NCBI GenBank assembly: GCA_036877525.1
Contig: JAZGTH010000008.1
Span: 7,913,501-7,977,500, forward strand
DNA from: Chromobotia macracanthus
Taxonomy: Eukaryota > Chordata > Actinopteri > Cypriniformes > Botiidae
Direction of reading: 5' to 3'
DNA: 64,000 nt
The number at the start of each line of letters is the position of its first letter. Position 1 is the first letter of the stretch. The notes beneath the pieces were generated by a model. The model was given only the letters and a program-made list of their open reading frames with translations, searched no databases and was not told the DNA's origin. Positions 1 through 13,074 of this stretch are shown one piece after another. A program made the position numbers and the translations under genes.

Positions 1-1315
1 TCTGAGCCGTTAAGCTGATCCAATATTAAAGAAATTTCCTGCAGCACCAGAAACATTATGTTATGTTCCTGATTATTTTAAAGCACAACTGTTTATAGTA
101 GGATACCAGACAGTACAAGTCTGAGAGAGCTGGCTGGACATTGTAAATGGTGGTTCTGTAGAGTCAGGTCAATCTTTATCTTTCCCCTACAACACAGAAC
201 AGGAGACTCGGAAAATAACTAAATTTGGCAGAGGAGAGTCAGCGCTTCCCCTGCATCCTGTGATCTGACCCCATTCAAGTCAACTTAACGGGCAGGCAAT
301 GTCTTGTTTCTACACAGTTTACACATACCTTAAGACAGCAGAAGACACAGGCAGTGTTTAGGAAACCTTTTTGGAAACAGTCATTATTTTGCAATTACAC
401 TGGTTATGTGAGTGATACCCTCTTTGACGCCATCTGGTGGTGGGTAATGTAAAATTACATTAAACATTAGAAGCAGAAACGTTTCTTACTTCGATTACTT
501 ACAATGTACAATCAAACTTATATCCTTCAAACCTATATCCTATTTAGATCCTGTTTATCAGGCTAATGCAGAACATGTGGAGATAGCACATCTCATTTAC
601 CATCTCTTCATATTAGTCATTTGGCTTCAAGTGTGTTGCCCTGGTGTTTAGGATGAATCCTGCTGCTTTTTACACAGACGTTTCCATTATCATAGTAGGT
701 GTTTTCACTACCCTGAATCTTATTCCAAAGTCAATAAACCTCAAACTCATCCAATCCTTTAACGTGACTTGGTGAACCATTAAGCAATTTCCCCTCGCCT
801 TAGAAGCCCCAAGGGTGAGAATCATTGGCTGGAGAATCCCATCCCTTGTGTGGCCAGGCCCAGGGGACAGCATACTGGGAAGCAGGGAAGTGGAATGAAT
901 GCTGAATGTGGGGGTCAGATGTGTTAACAGGCTGAGTGATGGTCTTGTCAGGTGCTTTGATTATAATTATTGGATTACAGTCCATCCGCAGCTTTGCTAA
1001 TAAACCAATGGCACCATCCCATTAATGATTGTGCTTAAAAGGGCAGGACAATCTCTTCATCTTATTGTGCATTCTAATGACTGTTGGAGAAACTTATATG
1101 GGGGCTCTACTGTATTTCTATATACACACTCACACAAAAACACCCGCAAACCTGAGCTTTAATGTATAAAAAATGGCACAATGCAAAAACATATCCAACA
1201 TACATTTTACAGACAAATACAGTTCATTCAAAGTGTTGTGTATGTTTTATCAGTGGGTGTGTTTCCTTGAAATCAAGCCAGTCAAACTTAAATCTGTAAC
1301 TTCTGCCTCTCTACC

Positions 1316-1425
1316 ACCATCTCTGTTTAAACATGACATTGCAGGTTAGTTTACATACTTTATATCATGTTGAAGTCAAATGAAGCCAAACTAACATTTC
1401 CTGGAAAATAGGACCCAACAGCTCA
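1316..1425. repeat. Dispersed 110-base repeat, copy 1
   Basis: This block matches 55802-55917 in the same orientation. Shared strings include TGAAGTCAAATGAAGCCAAA and GGACCCAACAGCT. The two copies are about 54 kb apart and differ by several substitutions and small indels, as expected for two old copies of an interspersed element. I cannot name the family. Confidence 0.7.
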
Positions 1426-2471
1426 AAATATAAATAGTTATTATAAACTTATCATTAGGAACTGGGGGTATGGTATGAAAATCAAATTCATTTTTAAACA
1501 AAAAAATTTTATGGATTGCATCTTTAACCTTTACTGAGGTGCTCCCAGTTGAGCTACAACAAATGCATATTTTAACCCTGGTTAAACTAGAATTGGTGGA
1601 GATTGCACATCAATTTTCTTCAAACATTTACTGCATTCTTGGCTTACTTGCTTGATCATTATATTGCATCATTTACTGCCACCCTGATTCTACAACCATT
1701 ACCGGGCCCTCGATTAAACTCATGCAATTGTGGCGTGTCCCTAATGCATCACGCTTATTAAGAGAACCCACAGCTATTTCCTACTTTTCATCATTTTCTT
1801 TGCTGATGGGCAACCACTGATGGTTTCACTCAGTATTTGGCTGTTCACTGGACTCCCTCCTAGGCAGCTATCCAGAAGTCGTATCTATTCTGGCACATAC
1901 AGCAAGCCGCTAGCAGTCCGCAACCCTCCATCTGCAGTGTTTTTATTTTTTTTACTGTGACCAGCTCCTCAGTGGCCATGCTGAAAGATAGATGAATTCA
2001 ATTAAATGCATCTCACAGTGGAGAAACGTCGGTGGATAAGCACTGTACAAAAAGATAAAAAGTATTCAAACCCCAAAGCGCAGGGGGGGACTCGTAATGA
2101 ATGCTGTAATATTCTGAAAAGAGAGAATTGTGATGCGCTCGTTTTATGTTTGACTACTTTTGATGAAAGGAAGTGCTTTAAGTCTTTTTGCAATCTTAAG
2201 GGACTGTGCACTTCAGGTTTGCACAAAAGAAACAAATTAAGAACTGAAGCATGTTGCTTTTCTCGCTTGATGAAATAGCCAACATAATTATGTAAGTCGT
2301 TAGCATGAATATCCCTGTAAGGATCAGTATCATCACCCGCATGTCTTCTTGTTCTCCGTTGAGCAACAGGTCAAAGTTCATGAACAACCAAGAAAATGGT
2401 GCTAAAGAAATCAGCAAGAAGCTTTCACCTGCTCAGTCATCCACCTGCTGTAAAGTATTCTGAAATGCTAC

Positions 2472-2504
2472 TTCTCTCTCCTCTCGCTCTCTCTCTCTTT
2501 CTCA

Positions 2505-2542
<38 letters not shown>

Positions 2543-2560
2543 TTTACTTATCTGTCTAAA
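2472..2560. repeat. Compound (CT)n-(CA)n microsatellite
   Basis: A run of CT dinucleotides, slightly interrupted in its first half, passes directly into CACACACACACA. Typical fish intergenic microsatellite. Confidence 0.95.
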
Positions 2561-3662
2561 CAGGGACATTCTATAGACTTCTGTTATTTTTATAAACAGG
2601 TAGTTATAAACACTGTAACCTAACCCACACTCTAACCCTAACAGAAATCTCTCTGCATATTTATAATTAAAAAAAAATTTACTATATATATTTTTTTGTG
2701 TTTTTACAAATAATTTTATGAAATCCCCAAAAGGAGGTTTTACTCAGATTTGTCAGGTTTTGCTGACTTTTGGATACAAAATTGTCCGTAATACATGGTT
2801 AAGTAAACACACACACACATCCTTTCTTCACTCTTCACCTTCAGCTTTTGCTGTCCAATAGCAGTCAAACGCAACATCTGTAAGCTTCTGGTTTACACAA
2901 GCCAGCTGGAAAGGGGAGAGTATGTAGGTAGTATTGATGCAGAAAACATCCCTCTGATTTTGTAGCTTATGAAGGCTTCATACAAATGCCCGTGTCAGCC
3001 TGAATCAAATCGCAACAGTTTCAGCATTTTGAATATATTACCACCCAAAGCTGAGTGACTGATGAATCACACAGATTTATTTGACAGATGAGTCTGACCG
3101 GGACACAACATGTCTGATGTTCTTTTGATTAGCAAACTCATTAATAATCTCCAATTACCAAAATTCCTTTTGTTGTTCTTCTGAACTCATTAAGCAGTGA
3201 AAGAGAGGGAGGAAAGCGGAGCCGCTTTCCAATACTGTCATTGATCTTTTGGTTTCAGTCGTGGGGTGGATACGATCTCCGGCTGAAGTCGATGAAACGA
3301 TAAACCTTTTCTTTCTGAAGGTAAGACAGTTTAAAGAGGATCATGTCATTCTCTGTGAAGCTCGCATTAAAGGAAGGAGAAGAATAGGGTGGGGTGGCAG
3401 ATTTTGAGCAGCTTGCAGCAAACCTTTCTAACATAATGGGTGTCTGATGATGATTGGCTCACAGGGGAAACAATGGAATAATTTAATTGGCTAGTGATTT
3501 TAGGGCCTATATAGGTGTTGACTGTCAAATATGAAACACAGGGCCAGAAGATTGAGAAACAAATACTGTATATCTGCACATTAACCCACAAACCCTGAGC
3601 ACATCTTTGCTTGGTACCTCTGAAAATCAATATGGAGTGTTTCTAATATCTATTGTGGAATG

Positions 3663-3946
3663 TTAAAAGGATAGTTCACTCACATAAGAAACGTCTTCCA
3701 TCATTTACTCACCCTCATATTATTTCAAACCTATAAGGCTTTATTCTTTTGAGGAACACAAAGGAAAATACTTTCAAGTATGTTGGTAACCCATTAACCT
3801 TCAATGTATGCACACAAACCACTGAGACATTTCTCAAAATATCCTCCTTGTGTTCCACAAAAGAAAAAAGTTATATAGGTTTGCAATGACATGATGGTGA
3901 GTAAATGATGGAAAAAAATATTTTTTAGGTGAACTATCCCTTTAAA
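3663..3946. mobile_element. Short inverted-repeat DNA element (MITE-like), complete copy
   Basis: The left end reads TTAAAAGGATAGTTCACTCA and the right end AGGTGAACTATCCCTTTAAA, so the termini are inverted repeats of each other. The interior carries a 'catcatttactcaccctcat' motif that I know as very abundant in cyprinid genomes. It has no coding capacity, so it would be a non-autonomous DNA transposon. A partial copy lies at 5593-5930 and a more diverged one at about 18829-19475. Confidence 0.8.
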
Positions 3947-5131
3947 TGTGTTAAAATGTTTTGATATCACTACAGTATTTAAATGTATTACATCAATCTA
4001 CAAATGGCTTACTTAAAATGGTCTCTGCCTATTAAGCTGGGATTGGATGAAGTATTTTAATACCAAGAAAATTACACACTACTGAAAATAGGACGTAGCT
4101 CTTAACAGAATCTCTATACTTCCACTTTAAGTGTAAAAAAGTCTAATTTGCGATGCTATTAGCATGAATGAGCTGAATTAATAGAGCCTTCTGTGTTAAA
4201 CTCAACGGTTTTCACATTGTTATATTTAATATATATCAGGTTTCAGCCAGTGCACCAGATTTGTGCTATCTTCTCTTCTATCACTCTCATATGCATAGAA
4301 TGACTAACAGTCTACCTATTCATTCAAAATGATGACTGAAAGCAAAAGCAATCATTCTTTAATCATCTGTCTGAGAAAGTGATATGATAAGGTGCTCTGC
4401 CCTACAGACATTTGCTGGGTAAAACCTTTCCTTACATGGCAAAGCAGCATGCTTACTCCACAAAACTATCACTGTGGCTTTGAAACCAGATGTCTCCTTT
4501 GAAAGGGAGGAGAATGGCTAGCTGCCATACTTGGCTATGATGGGGTGAGGGGGCAGCATGTTTTTGGAATCGGCTCACTGTTTCCCTCTCCATTTCTCTA
4601 CTCTTCCCATCCTGTAACTCTCTGGGGGAGTAAATATCTTCTCTAAGGTTGACCTCTGTTCACTGCATACCTCTACCACAAAAGGAAGAGCGGGTTGTAG
4701 GTTCCAGCATTTGTTCCTACATTTCCATGGTTCGGAGATCTGCATTGTCTCCACGCGAGGCTGTGCAGCGTCACACGTTGTCCCAGAATTGACCCCTTTT
4801 CCTGGGTTTTGTCAGAGAAATATTTGCTGTTACACGACACTTGATGTGTGTGTTTGTTTGTTTTTTGAAAGGGGTGGCATTTTATCTTCACGGGAACGTG
4901 AGGCTGGTTTGAATTTATGCAAACCTGATCAGAAGTGGGTCGCCATTTTGGCTCAGATTCAGTAATGGATGTACAGCAGAACGGTCGCAGGTACAAATGA
5001 TGAGTGTTTTCATTTAATGCTGTGCTCTCATAAAACGCAGTGTGGTGTAAAGAATATGGCCTCAGAATTTATTTCCTCCTTCATTTCTCTGTCACATGTA
5101 GGTGAACTATTGCTATAGTGTGATTTAATTT

Positions 5132-5235
5132 CTTTCTTTAATATTTTTTTTTTTGTCTTTCGTTCTTTCATTCTTTATGTCTGTATGTCTGTCTGTCTTT
5201 ATTTCTTTCTTTCATTCTTTTTCTTTCTTTCTTCA
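5132..5235. repeat. TTTC-rich low-complexity tract
   Basis: Irregular (TTTC)n, (TCTG)n and T-rich sequence. The open frame through it is low-complexity and not a plausible protein. Confidence 0.85.
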
Positions 5236-5592
5236 CTTACTCACTTTGTCCACAGAACACTCATTTATTGATCGCACACCCACACCAACCCCCCAGTGTT
5301 TCTGCCTGCAGCACAGCCATCGCTCTGTTCACTACTCTCTCTCTTTTCTGTTCATATTTCTTACTTTTACTTTTAATCTGTCTCCTTTTTCCTCCCCCTC
5401 TCTCCTCTTCCTGCTAAGGCACAAATGTCACCCTACCCTGCAGTAGAAACTGCTCTGCTTTGAAGTTTCAATGGCTTCCCCGCTCTTTTGTCTTTACGCT
5501 GATTAGGGCCATATATAATAGACACGGCTATCTATTATTCAGACATTTTGAATTTGAGTTCGAGGGGTGACATGTTTATGACAAGCAATGTA

Positions 5593-5930
5593 TTTAAAGG
5601 GATAGTTCACGCAAAAGTGAAAATTCTGTCATTGTTTTCTCACCCTTATGACATTCGAAATCTAGGTGACTTTCTTTACGCAGGTGTTATTTATAGCAGA
5701 ATGTCTGAGCTGCTCTTTTCCATGCCATAAAAGTCGATGAGTACCGAGGTTGTCAAGCTCCAAGTACAAATCATATACACCATACACACCATGTATATAC
5801 GACATATACACCATATAAATAACCCATACTTGTGTGCTATTTCTAAAGCCATGCATATGAATTCACTAAATAGCTTGCCCTGAAAATCTTGCTTGACAGC
5901 CATAGTCACCATTCACTTTCATTTGTATGG
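5593..5930. mobile_element. Second copy of the 3663-3946 element, rearranged or partial
   Basis: The left terminus TTTAAAGGGATAGTTCAC is intact and followed by the same 'gtgaaaattctgtcat' and 'ctcaccct' motifs. The right end (agtcaccattcactttcattt) is an interior motif of the family and not a clean terminal repeat, so this copy looks truncated or chimeric. Confidence 0.65.
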
Positions 5931-7894
5931 ATGAATCATTCCTTTACAGTAATTATTACTGTACTGAGGACCAAGCCTACTCTGATTGTTCTAGTATCAG
6001 TAAGTCAAAGCTTGATAGAATTCCCTCTAAGAATCTGATATCACAATTGTTAGTTTGTATGTGGGAGGCTACAGGGAGCCTTTGTATCTTTGTGTGTGTG
6101 TTTACTTGATGGCTCTGGGCTTGCTGAAAAGACGACGGATGTGTGTTTTAAACATTTCTCTGCCCCTCTCCTCACCTGCTACCTACACGCATACACACAC
6201 ACTGCTGAAATACACCCCCACAGCATATGCACCTATCTGCATCCCCTCCCTCTCCTGTATCATGTGGGAGGGAAGCCCGTAGGTTCTTTCAGTGATGAGA
6301 TCAATGGATGAGCTCAGCCAGAATGCAAGGTCACCTTCATGGACCCAGTGCAGAGAGAAAGAAGGGGGGGGGGGAGACTGCAAGAAGATGAAATGTAGGA
6401 TCCATAGCATTAAAGCAGGTTTATGTCTAGCCCCCGTAGTAGCAACCTTGCATGTTTTCAAAGCGAGTATTTACAAAACCATCTTTATTTTGTTGCATTC
6501 TCATTTCAAACACGTCTCCTTTTCATGTCCCAAGTATTCACTGGTAGTGTTTCAGTTCGAACAGCCCAGCTTTACATGATCACAAAGGCTCTGTAGCGTT
6601 GCACCGCAGCCACGGGGAAACGCGTTTTCCTCCCTCTTTATTCATCAAGTGACTCACTGGCAGTGGCTGCCTGGAAGAGGTTAAAAAAAGAGTCAGATGC
6701 GACTGAAAAGGGGCGGAGGATGACAGGAGCCCTCGTGCAAATAACATTAAGCAAAGAAGAACGGGAGGATCATTCGGTGAGGAGAATGAAGGCAAAATGA
6801 AAGAAGAGGGAGAGGAATGGACCGTATTGAGAGATGAGCTGTGCTTAGCCCCATTATATTCACTGTATACCTCAATAAAGAACTGTAGATCTCTTTTTTA
6901 CACTGTTGTGTTTATTTTGTATTTGGACAGGGATCTGGGCCTCGTTTAAGTAAGTTGTTACATACATCTGTGTGGGATGTTTTAAACGGTGATCCATGCA
7001 GCACTTGGTCCAGGCGAAGCTTCACAGTGACGAAAACCTGTTCATTCTTTTGGGATTACATCTGTTGTGTCTTTACATCCAGTGCAAATAGTATAGGAAT
7101 ATCTTTACATTGTGCACACGGGTAAATGTCAAACTATAAATATTTGACAGTTGCTAAGTAACCTCGGAAACCTCCTGCGCTACATGAACGAATTGATTTA
7201 AAAATAGATGTTGCTAAATTGGCCCTGTATACTTCCTGAACAATGTTGAATGAAAAACACAGAGAGTATCAAGAGTATCAAGCAAATGTGCAATATCGTT
7301 AATAAAGAACAGCACATCCTTAAAGACTATATGCGCGTCATCTGAGATGACATGACACCTCTGACAGACGCAGCATGTCAATGAAAATGCAGGAGTCGTT
7401 GCCACAGACAGAAGGGACTAGAGAAGGGTGCCGCTTTGTGGTGAAAAATGATAACGCACCAAAATAAGTGTAGAAATGATGCACACTACAGAACACAGCA
7501 CTCCTGCTCTGACTTTCTGTGCAGCTTTGTCATGATCACTGATCATGTCTCCAGTTTTATTTAGAAAGCTAGTGAGCATTTTAAGTTATGATAGGCATGC
7601 ACCAGAAATGTTTACAACTGAACTTTGCAACAGTGAAGGCGCATAAGGCGCATTTCACAATGCACGCGCTGCTTACACTAGATGTGCAAAACAAGCCATG
7701 TAGACATCAGACATTAAGTCATTTTAAACATCTCTGGTAATGAAATTACTTGTAATCTTGCGTAATCTTGAAACTATAAACTCATTACTAATCTCTCCTA
7801 TGTGACAATGTGACAACATCTTCATAACATCCTGTTGTGGTAACAAAGAACAAAAAACACATACAAACTGGGGAAAAGGGTTGAATATTTTCTT

Positions 7895-10693
7895 CTAAAC
7901 TGGAGTGCCAACAGGTATACGAGGTAAGCAGACATAAGCTTGGGCGTACAGATTGATGTCCACAGAGTTTCCATCAAGCCTGATGTCTTCCAGAGCTTTC
8001 CGTATGTAGCTTATGTCGTGCCTGTTACAAAAAGTGTCCTGGTTTATGCTCTGGATATTGTTGTTCTAGAGGAAATATGGAAGAGAGAATAATTAAATCT
8101 CAGGAAATTATTTATAAGTAGTGATGTAGTGGAAAGAGATGTTTTCTACTGTACCTGCAGGTGAAGCACTCTTAGGCTGTCAGGTAACGGTACAGGAATA
8201 TAGTCTAACTTGTTATTGGAGAGATACAGAAACTGCAGTTCCTTCATTTCCTGTTCAGTAGAGGAAATTAGGACAAACAAGCTGTTATATACTGTGCTTA
8301 CAATTTAGAGTATACACACACACACACACACAATTCGCTTTGTTTCTGTGCTTTGTGGGAACTTTTCATAGACATAATGACTTTTATACTGCACAGACTG
8401 TACCCTCACAGAAACCTTTTTGCATTTTTACATTTTCAAAAAAGCACTATTTAGTATGTTTAATAAATATATATATATACATACCTATACCTATATGGAA
8501 GCTCTTAAGAAGAGCTTCTTCCCCGAGGCTGTGACCATGCTGAACTCCACACCACTAACCTAACTACTATGAACTCATTTGCACTACTCATATTTGCACT
8601 GTCACTATTATTACTACTGCTACTCTTATTTGCACATGTACATTGTTTAATGGTCAGGCTCTTCTTACTTGCACTACCCATATTTTGCACATTCTGTACA
8701 CTGTTTAATATCCATGCTATTTGCACTACTGATACACAACCTTTTTGCACATATAACTATCTGTATGTGTATCGCTGCTGTTTTTTTCTACCTCAATCAT
8801 ATCTTTATATTTGCACACTTCCTGTAAATATTGTATATTTTCAACTCCCCTGCATTTATCTGTATATATAAATCACTATATTCCTGCACTTCTGGTTAGA
8901 TGCTAACTGCATTTCATTAGCTCTGTACTTTGTACGCTGCATAAGGACAATAAAGTTGAATCTAATCTAATCTAACCTAATCTATATACATATATATTTG
9001 TTAGTATTACAAGTGTACCTTAAAGGCTTCAGCATGCAGGCCTGCACTCCTGAGCTGGTTGTTCCGGACATCAATGTGTTTCAGGCTGGCTGGGAGTTCT
9101 GGCAGAGCCTGAATCTTGTTGTCAGACAGAAGCAGATCCTGGAGCTGAGACAGTGAAAGGAACGCATCCTCATCCACTTTACTAATCTGGTTCCCACTCA
9201 GGTCAATCCGTTTCAGCTGATCTGAGAACAGCAGTCAGAGATACTCAGTGCAGTTATCTGGAGATCATGCTTCAAGGTTGTTTTCGGTCCGTTGCCTTAT
9301 TTGTGCATGGACATCATCTTTGTCCATTTACTGGATAAACATGAGTAAGCCTTACACACAATAAATCAGTCTTGACTCAGTTTATGAGATGACCCAGAAG
9401 GCTAATTCTCCACGGGTTCCCTCAGGAATTTCTAATTGGGTTTTAAAAATGGCTGTTTTTAGTTAACTAGTAAATTAAGGTCTGTGGTTAACATTACTTG
9501 AAGAGACTTTCACGTTTTCCTTAGAAACACATTTTTAAAGTATTTTTTTCTTTTTGTAACAGTTCAGTATGCTTCAGAAAGACACGCTGTCAACAAATTG
9601 CCAACAAATTGTCAACAAAAGGACCTCAAGTTTGTATGCTTGATGAATCTTAGCAACATCTTAGTAACAACTTACTAACAAAGAGTTCCTCTTCTAGGAA
9701 ACCTACAAATTGCTAACAGATGTCTTTGCATATTAAACCGGTATAAAAAATTACGAAAGTAAAAAGATTTATAATAGTAATTCAAGCCAGGTATAAATCT
9801 ATGCTTAAAAACCACCTGTATATTTGCAAAGAGGAGGAAAGTCTCTGCACGCCTTACTGAGATTGAGGAAATCTTTGGCCTTGACTTCAGTGATCTTGTT
9901 GAAGCGAGCGTAGAAGTGTGTGGTATCTTTGGGGAGAGGAGGAATCTGAGTCAGCTCTGAGTCATCACAGTACACACTGCCACTGATACACACACACAGC
10001 AGGCAGGAGGGCATTCCTGCAGCAGGGAGGCAAAGGACTGTGTTGTAAACCTTTAAACCACTAGAGGGCTTTCTATATTTCAACACACAGTTTTATATCT
10101 TTCAAAAGGCGATACATCTACCTAAGCCTGTGTCAGGCCCAAACAGTCCCGGTCCGCGGAAGTCTAGGATGGAAGGGGCGGGCGATTTTGTTGGGCGGGG
10201 TGGTAGCGTCACTTCCTCCACATAGTCCTGAGGAGGAACTATAGCAGGTGGCTGAGTGACAGCAGGAGGAGGGGCCAGAGTCCCGACCTCAATCTGTGAA
10301 AAGAGAGGTCAGACAAAATAACATAACAGAACATAACAACATACAGTAAATAAATCAGGCCGTAATTAATATATTTAATATACATATTTCTGGGATTATA
10401 AATAAAATTATGGGATTTGTGCAGACAAAATGAGTTCAGAGTCACCTAGTTTTAGGTCACCTCCCCTCACCTCCCTATCCAGATCACCTCACCTTTTCAT
10501 GCAGGTCACCTCCCCTCTCCTCCTCATCCAGGTCATCATAATCATAGCTCTCTCCATATTTGTTCAGATCCCACATGTCCGAGTCACCATCATAATTCTC
10601 CAGTCCATATGTTTCAAGGTCTGTATCTAGTGGAGGAGCACTTAGACTACAGCCCATCAGAGTCATAACAAGAATGGTATGATACAGCACCAT
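7895..10693 (-). CDS. optc: Opticin (class III small leucine-rich repeat proteoglycan)
   Basis: Secreted extracellular-matrix protein of the eye vitreous in known family members. Six coding exons join without a frame error: 10693-10493, 10293-10122, 10016-9858, 9221-9019, 8250-8155 and 8065-7895, giving 333 residues (human opticin is about 332). Residues 1-18 form a signal peptide ending near CSLSAP. Residues 20-60 are acidic and rich in tyrosine, as expected for sulfated tyrosines. A proline-rich linker follows. The LRR cap cysteines (CLLCVCISGSVYC) fit the class III CX2CXCX6C pattern. LRRs such as LKRIDLSGNQI and LQFLYLSNNKL follow, then a C-terminal ear with CNRHD and YVCLPRIPVG, close to human FCLPRLPIG. 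The start ATG directly follows a splice acceptor (TCCTATAG), so a non-coding exon must lie upstream. Epiphycan is the nearest alternative, but the tail favours opticin. Confidence 0.9.
8311..8331. repeat. (CA)n microsatellite
   Basis: About ten CA units in the last-but-one coding-region intron of optc. Confidence 0.9.
8492..8984 (+). mobile_element. 3' end of a non-LTR retrotransposon (LINE fragment)
   Basis: The segment begins with a piece resembling the very end of a LINE ORF (CTTCCCCGAGGCTGTGACC), continues through repeated 'atttgcactact' motifs, and ends in GACAATAAAGTTGAATCTAA followed by a short tandem (TCTAA) tail. This is the usual 3' end of fish LINEs of the L2/CR1 type; I cannot fix the clade. 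It lies in the 8250-9019 intron of optc, in the opposite orientation to the gene. It is truncated at its 5' end and cannot be autonomous. Confidence 0.75.
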
Positions 10694-11583
10694 CTATAGG
10701 AGACAAGAGGTACTGAGTAATTATCATATAGATTTTGTGGATTTGGGATATTATGTAATGAGGACGACAGAGGATTGTTAAGACTACTGGTTTTATTATT
10801 TATTCATGTTGGCATGATGCTCCTCCGCCCAAGCCAATGATTTTATAAATGTCTGCAGGGTTTCTTTGTCTTGGATGCCTGTCAAACTAGAGTTTATGTA
10901 ACCTTTAGGGGCATTTCTTTCCGATTGCTTAGACAAGTGAACCTGTAAAATTGTTCTTCACTAATGAGAGTCTAAAGGGTCATACACTTTAGACCAAATG
11001 TTGATCGTCTGTGAATGTAAAAACAAATAAATTCTGTTGTTATATGTCTAGCAGCAGTGTTCTGTCATCTAGTTTAAGTAGACATGGAGTGTGGACTTAC
11101 TTTTTGTTAAGTTTTGTAAGAAAGGCAGACGAATGCTGTTTACTTCAGCGGCCAACATGTGTATTTGAGTGGAAAATCATGGGCTTTTTCCTACATACAT
11201 TCTTAATGATAAATACAGAGACACTCTGAGAGCACCAAAATATCTGATTAACCTACCAAATATAACATAATAAATTTACGCTTTGAAATAAAACTTCTTT
11301 CTCCAAACCTAATTATCACAGATGAGGTCAAAAATATGCGTTACATGCTAACATGCTTCACACAAATGTAAATCCATCATAGCATTCAGACAACATAACT
11401 GAGTCCTCACATACTGTTCCAGCATTGCTTTGCACTCAGTCACAAACCCTGCCTGACAACTTTAGCCCGACATATCAGTATCCAGAGCTCTCCTGGGGCT
11501 CCAAAAGCATTCAGAATAAGACTAATTACCAAAGAGTTTTCACACAGCAGGATGATGAAAAATAAGACCAGGACAAGACATAC

Positions 11584-11700
11584 CTTTGATGTTTCTGCAC
11601 AAACGGCCAAGAACCAAGTGCAGATCTTAGGAGAAATGTAGGTTTGAAAGCTGGAACTGTGTGATCCAGAGGTTAAGACAATGAATATCTGACCCAAAAT
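11584..11700 (-). promoter_or_regulatory. optc: Probable non-coding exon 1 and 5' region of optc
   Basis: The optc start codon is preceded by a splice acceptor, so transcription must begin further upstream. On the minus strand the string CATCAAAG|GTATGTC gives a good donor, with the last exon base at 11584. It is the best donor I see within about 1 kb. The upstream limit (transcription start) is not determined, and I see no convincing TATA box, so the upper coordinate is a guess. Confidence 0.35.
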
Positions 11701-12660
11701 TGAGGACACTACCAGGCTTAAAGAGGAGGAGAGGTGGGAACTCAGCTGGGGAAGAGCCAAGACAGTTTGCTCAGCTGTCACTAATTGCACAGTTCTGTCA
11801 AAGCTGTAGTTACAGACATGGTCTGGTTTTGTAATTTACAGCTCTCTATCAGCAGGTTGTTATCTGCATGTGTTCTTAGATACGTATCCCAGTGAGATGC
11901 AAGAGTTTCCTTTCAACTTTTCATTTTGTTGCTGCATTTTATGATGTTTGGTTTTGATTTTGCCTCAGAACTTAAGAACAAACTATAAATTTTGTGGCTA
12001 TGTGGATTTCAGGAAGTGGTCTGTTCACCCTTGTGTCCTGTCCAATCAGTGTGGGCGAATGAAGCTCTTTACTTCTTTGATCTTATAATATATTAGTGAG
12101 AACAAAATTCACTTTGTAAGCGTTTGACTTAATGTGCCAAAAGCCTCAGAATGTAATGTCTCTGAACCCCTTTTTAAGCCTGATTTAAACCAATAAACCA
12201 AATGTCATTTCATGGTATATGCAGCAGGGCAGTAAAATCAGCTGTCTGTGATTTTAGTCAGATTGACAGCCAATAGCAAACCTAGCAGATGACCTTTGAC
12301 ACCCTCTGATCTTTTTTACTGGCGTCTGCCTGACGAGACACAAACAGACGCACAGACGCTTCAGCTTCATTCTTTCCTTTCACAGGTTTTGCGTCAGTCC
12401 TCAATTAATCCCCATGTTTCAGATATCAAGCATTCCATCGATAAATGCTTTGTACAGCTGAGCACCAGCTCAGAGGGAAGCACTGATTAACTGCAGAGAG
12501 GCATTAACTTCTTTATACGAACATCCTGTTTGGAATTTTGGCTTTGTTAGGGACTTTTCCTCTCTCCAAATAAGAATTAAATGGAATTACAGAAAAATAC
12601 CCTTTTATTTACATTACTGACACTGTAGCATCACATTACACATTACTTGAGCACTATGGA

Positions 12661-12754
12661 TTAAAGGCAGGGTAGACCATCTCTTCCAAAAACATTGTTT
12701 ATGGTGGTTGAAATTCTTTTCACGTCCCGATAGCAATCACTAAGCAAAATGGTA

Positions 12755-12838
<84 letters not shown>

Positions 12839-13074
12839 CATATATTTTCAGTGAAAGGCACAAGACCATAAAATGTTCATCTAATCATTGCATTCAGTCC
12901 GAATGCAATGATAGGATGGCCTACTTGCCTGTCAGCCTATGTATTTGCATACCTCTGCACAGTACTGAAGGAGGCGTGGCTTTGGAGACGACTCTAAACA
13001 GAGGGCAGGATCTTATGCCTTCAAGGCAAGCTTGCTATTGCTTGCCTCTCCAAAATTGTCTACCCAACCTTTAA
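12661..13074. mobile_element. Inverted-repeat element carrying a (TA)n microsatellite
   Basis: The left end TTAAAGGCAGGGTAGAC and the right end GTCTACCCAACCTTTAA are inverted repeats with two mismatches. The element is about 414 bases with no coding capacity. An uninterrupted (TA)n run of about 75 bases sits at 12757-12833. The left portion ('gatagcaatcactaag') is shared with a related element at 15808-16090. Confidence 0.75.
12757..12833. repeat. (TA)n microsatellite
   Basis: A near-perfect TA dinucleotide run of about 38 units inside the inverted-repeat element. Likely to be length-polymorphic. The frame through it (Ile-Tyr repeats) is not a protein. Confidence 0.98.

Larger units (their letters stand above)
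1..7894. other. Gene-free region downstream of optc
   Basis: I recognise no protein-coding or RNA gene here. Open frames are short, lack splice-consistent neighbours and match no family I know. The stretch holds microsatellites near 2.5 kb, a pyrimidine-rich tract near 5.1-5.2 kb, two copies of one inverted-repeat element (3.66-3.95 kb and 5.59-5.93 kb) and half of a duplicated 110-base repeat at 1.3 kb. An unassigned exon-like segment lies at 3259-3320 on the plus strand. The optc 3' UTR probably occupies the right end, since AATAAA on the minus strand is seen at 7556-7561. Confidence 0.6.

Noticed and set aside
4673..4996. Overlapping open frames on both strands near 4.7-5.0 kb
   Set aside because: Both strands are open over the same 250 bases, neither matches a family, and no splice-consistent neighbours exist. 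Chance frames.
12661..12861. Minus-strand frame with a long Ile-Tyr repeat
   Set aside because: It is the translation of a (TA)n microsatellite.
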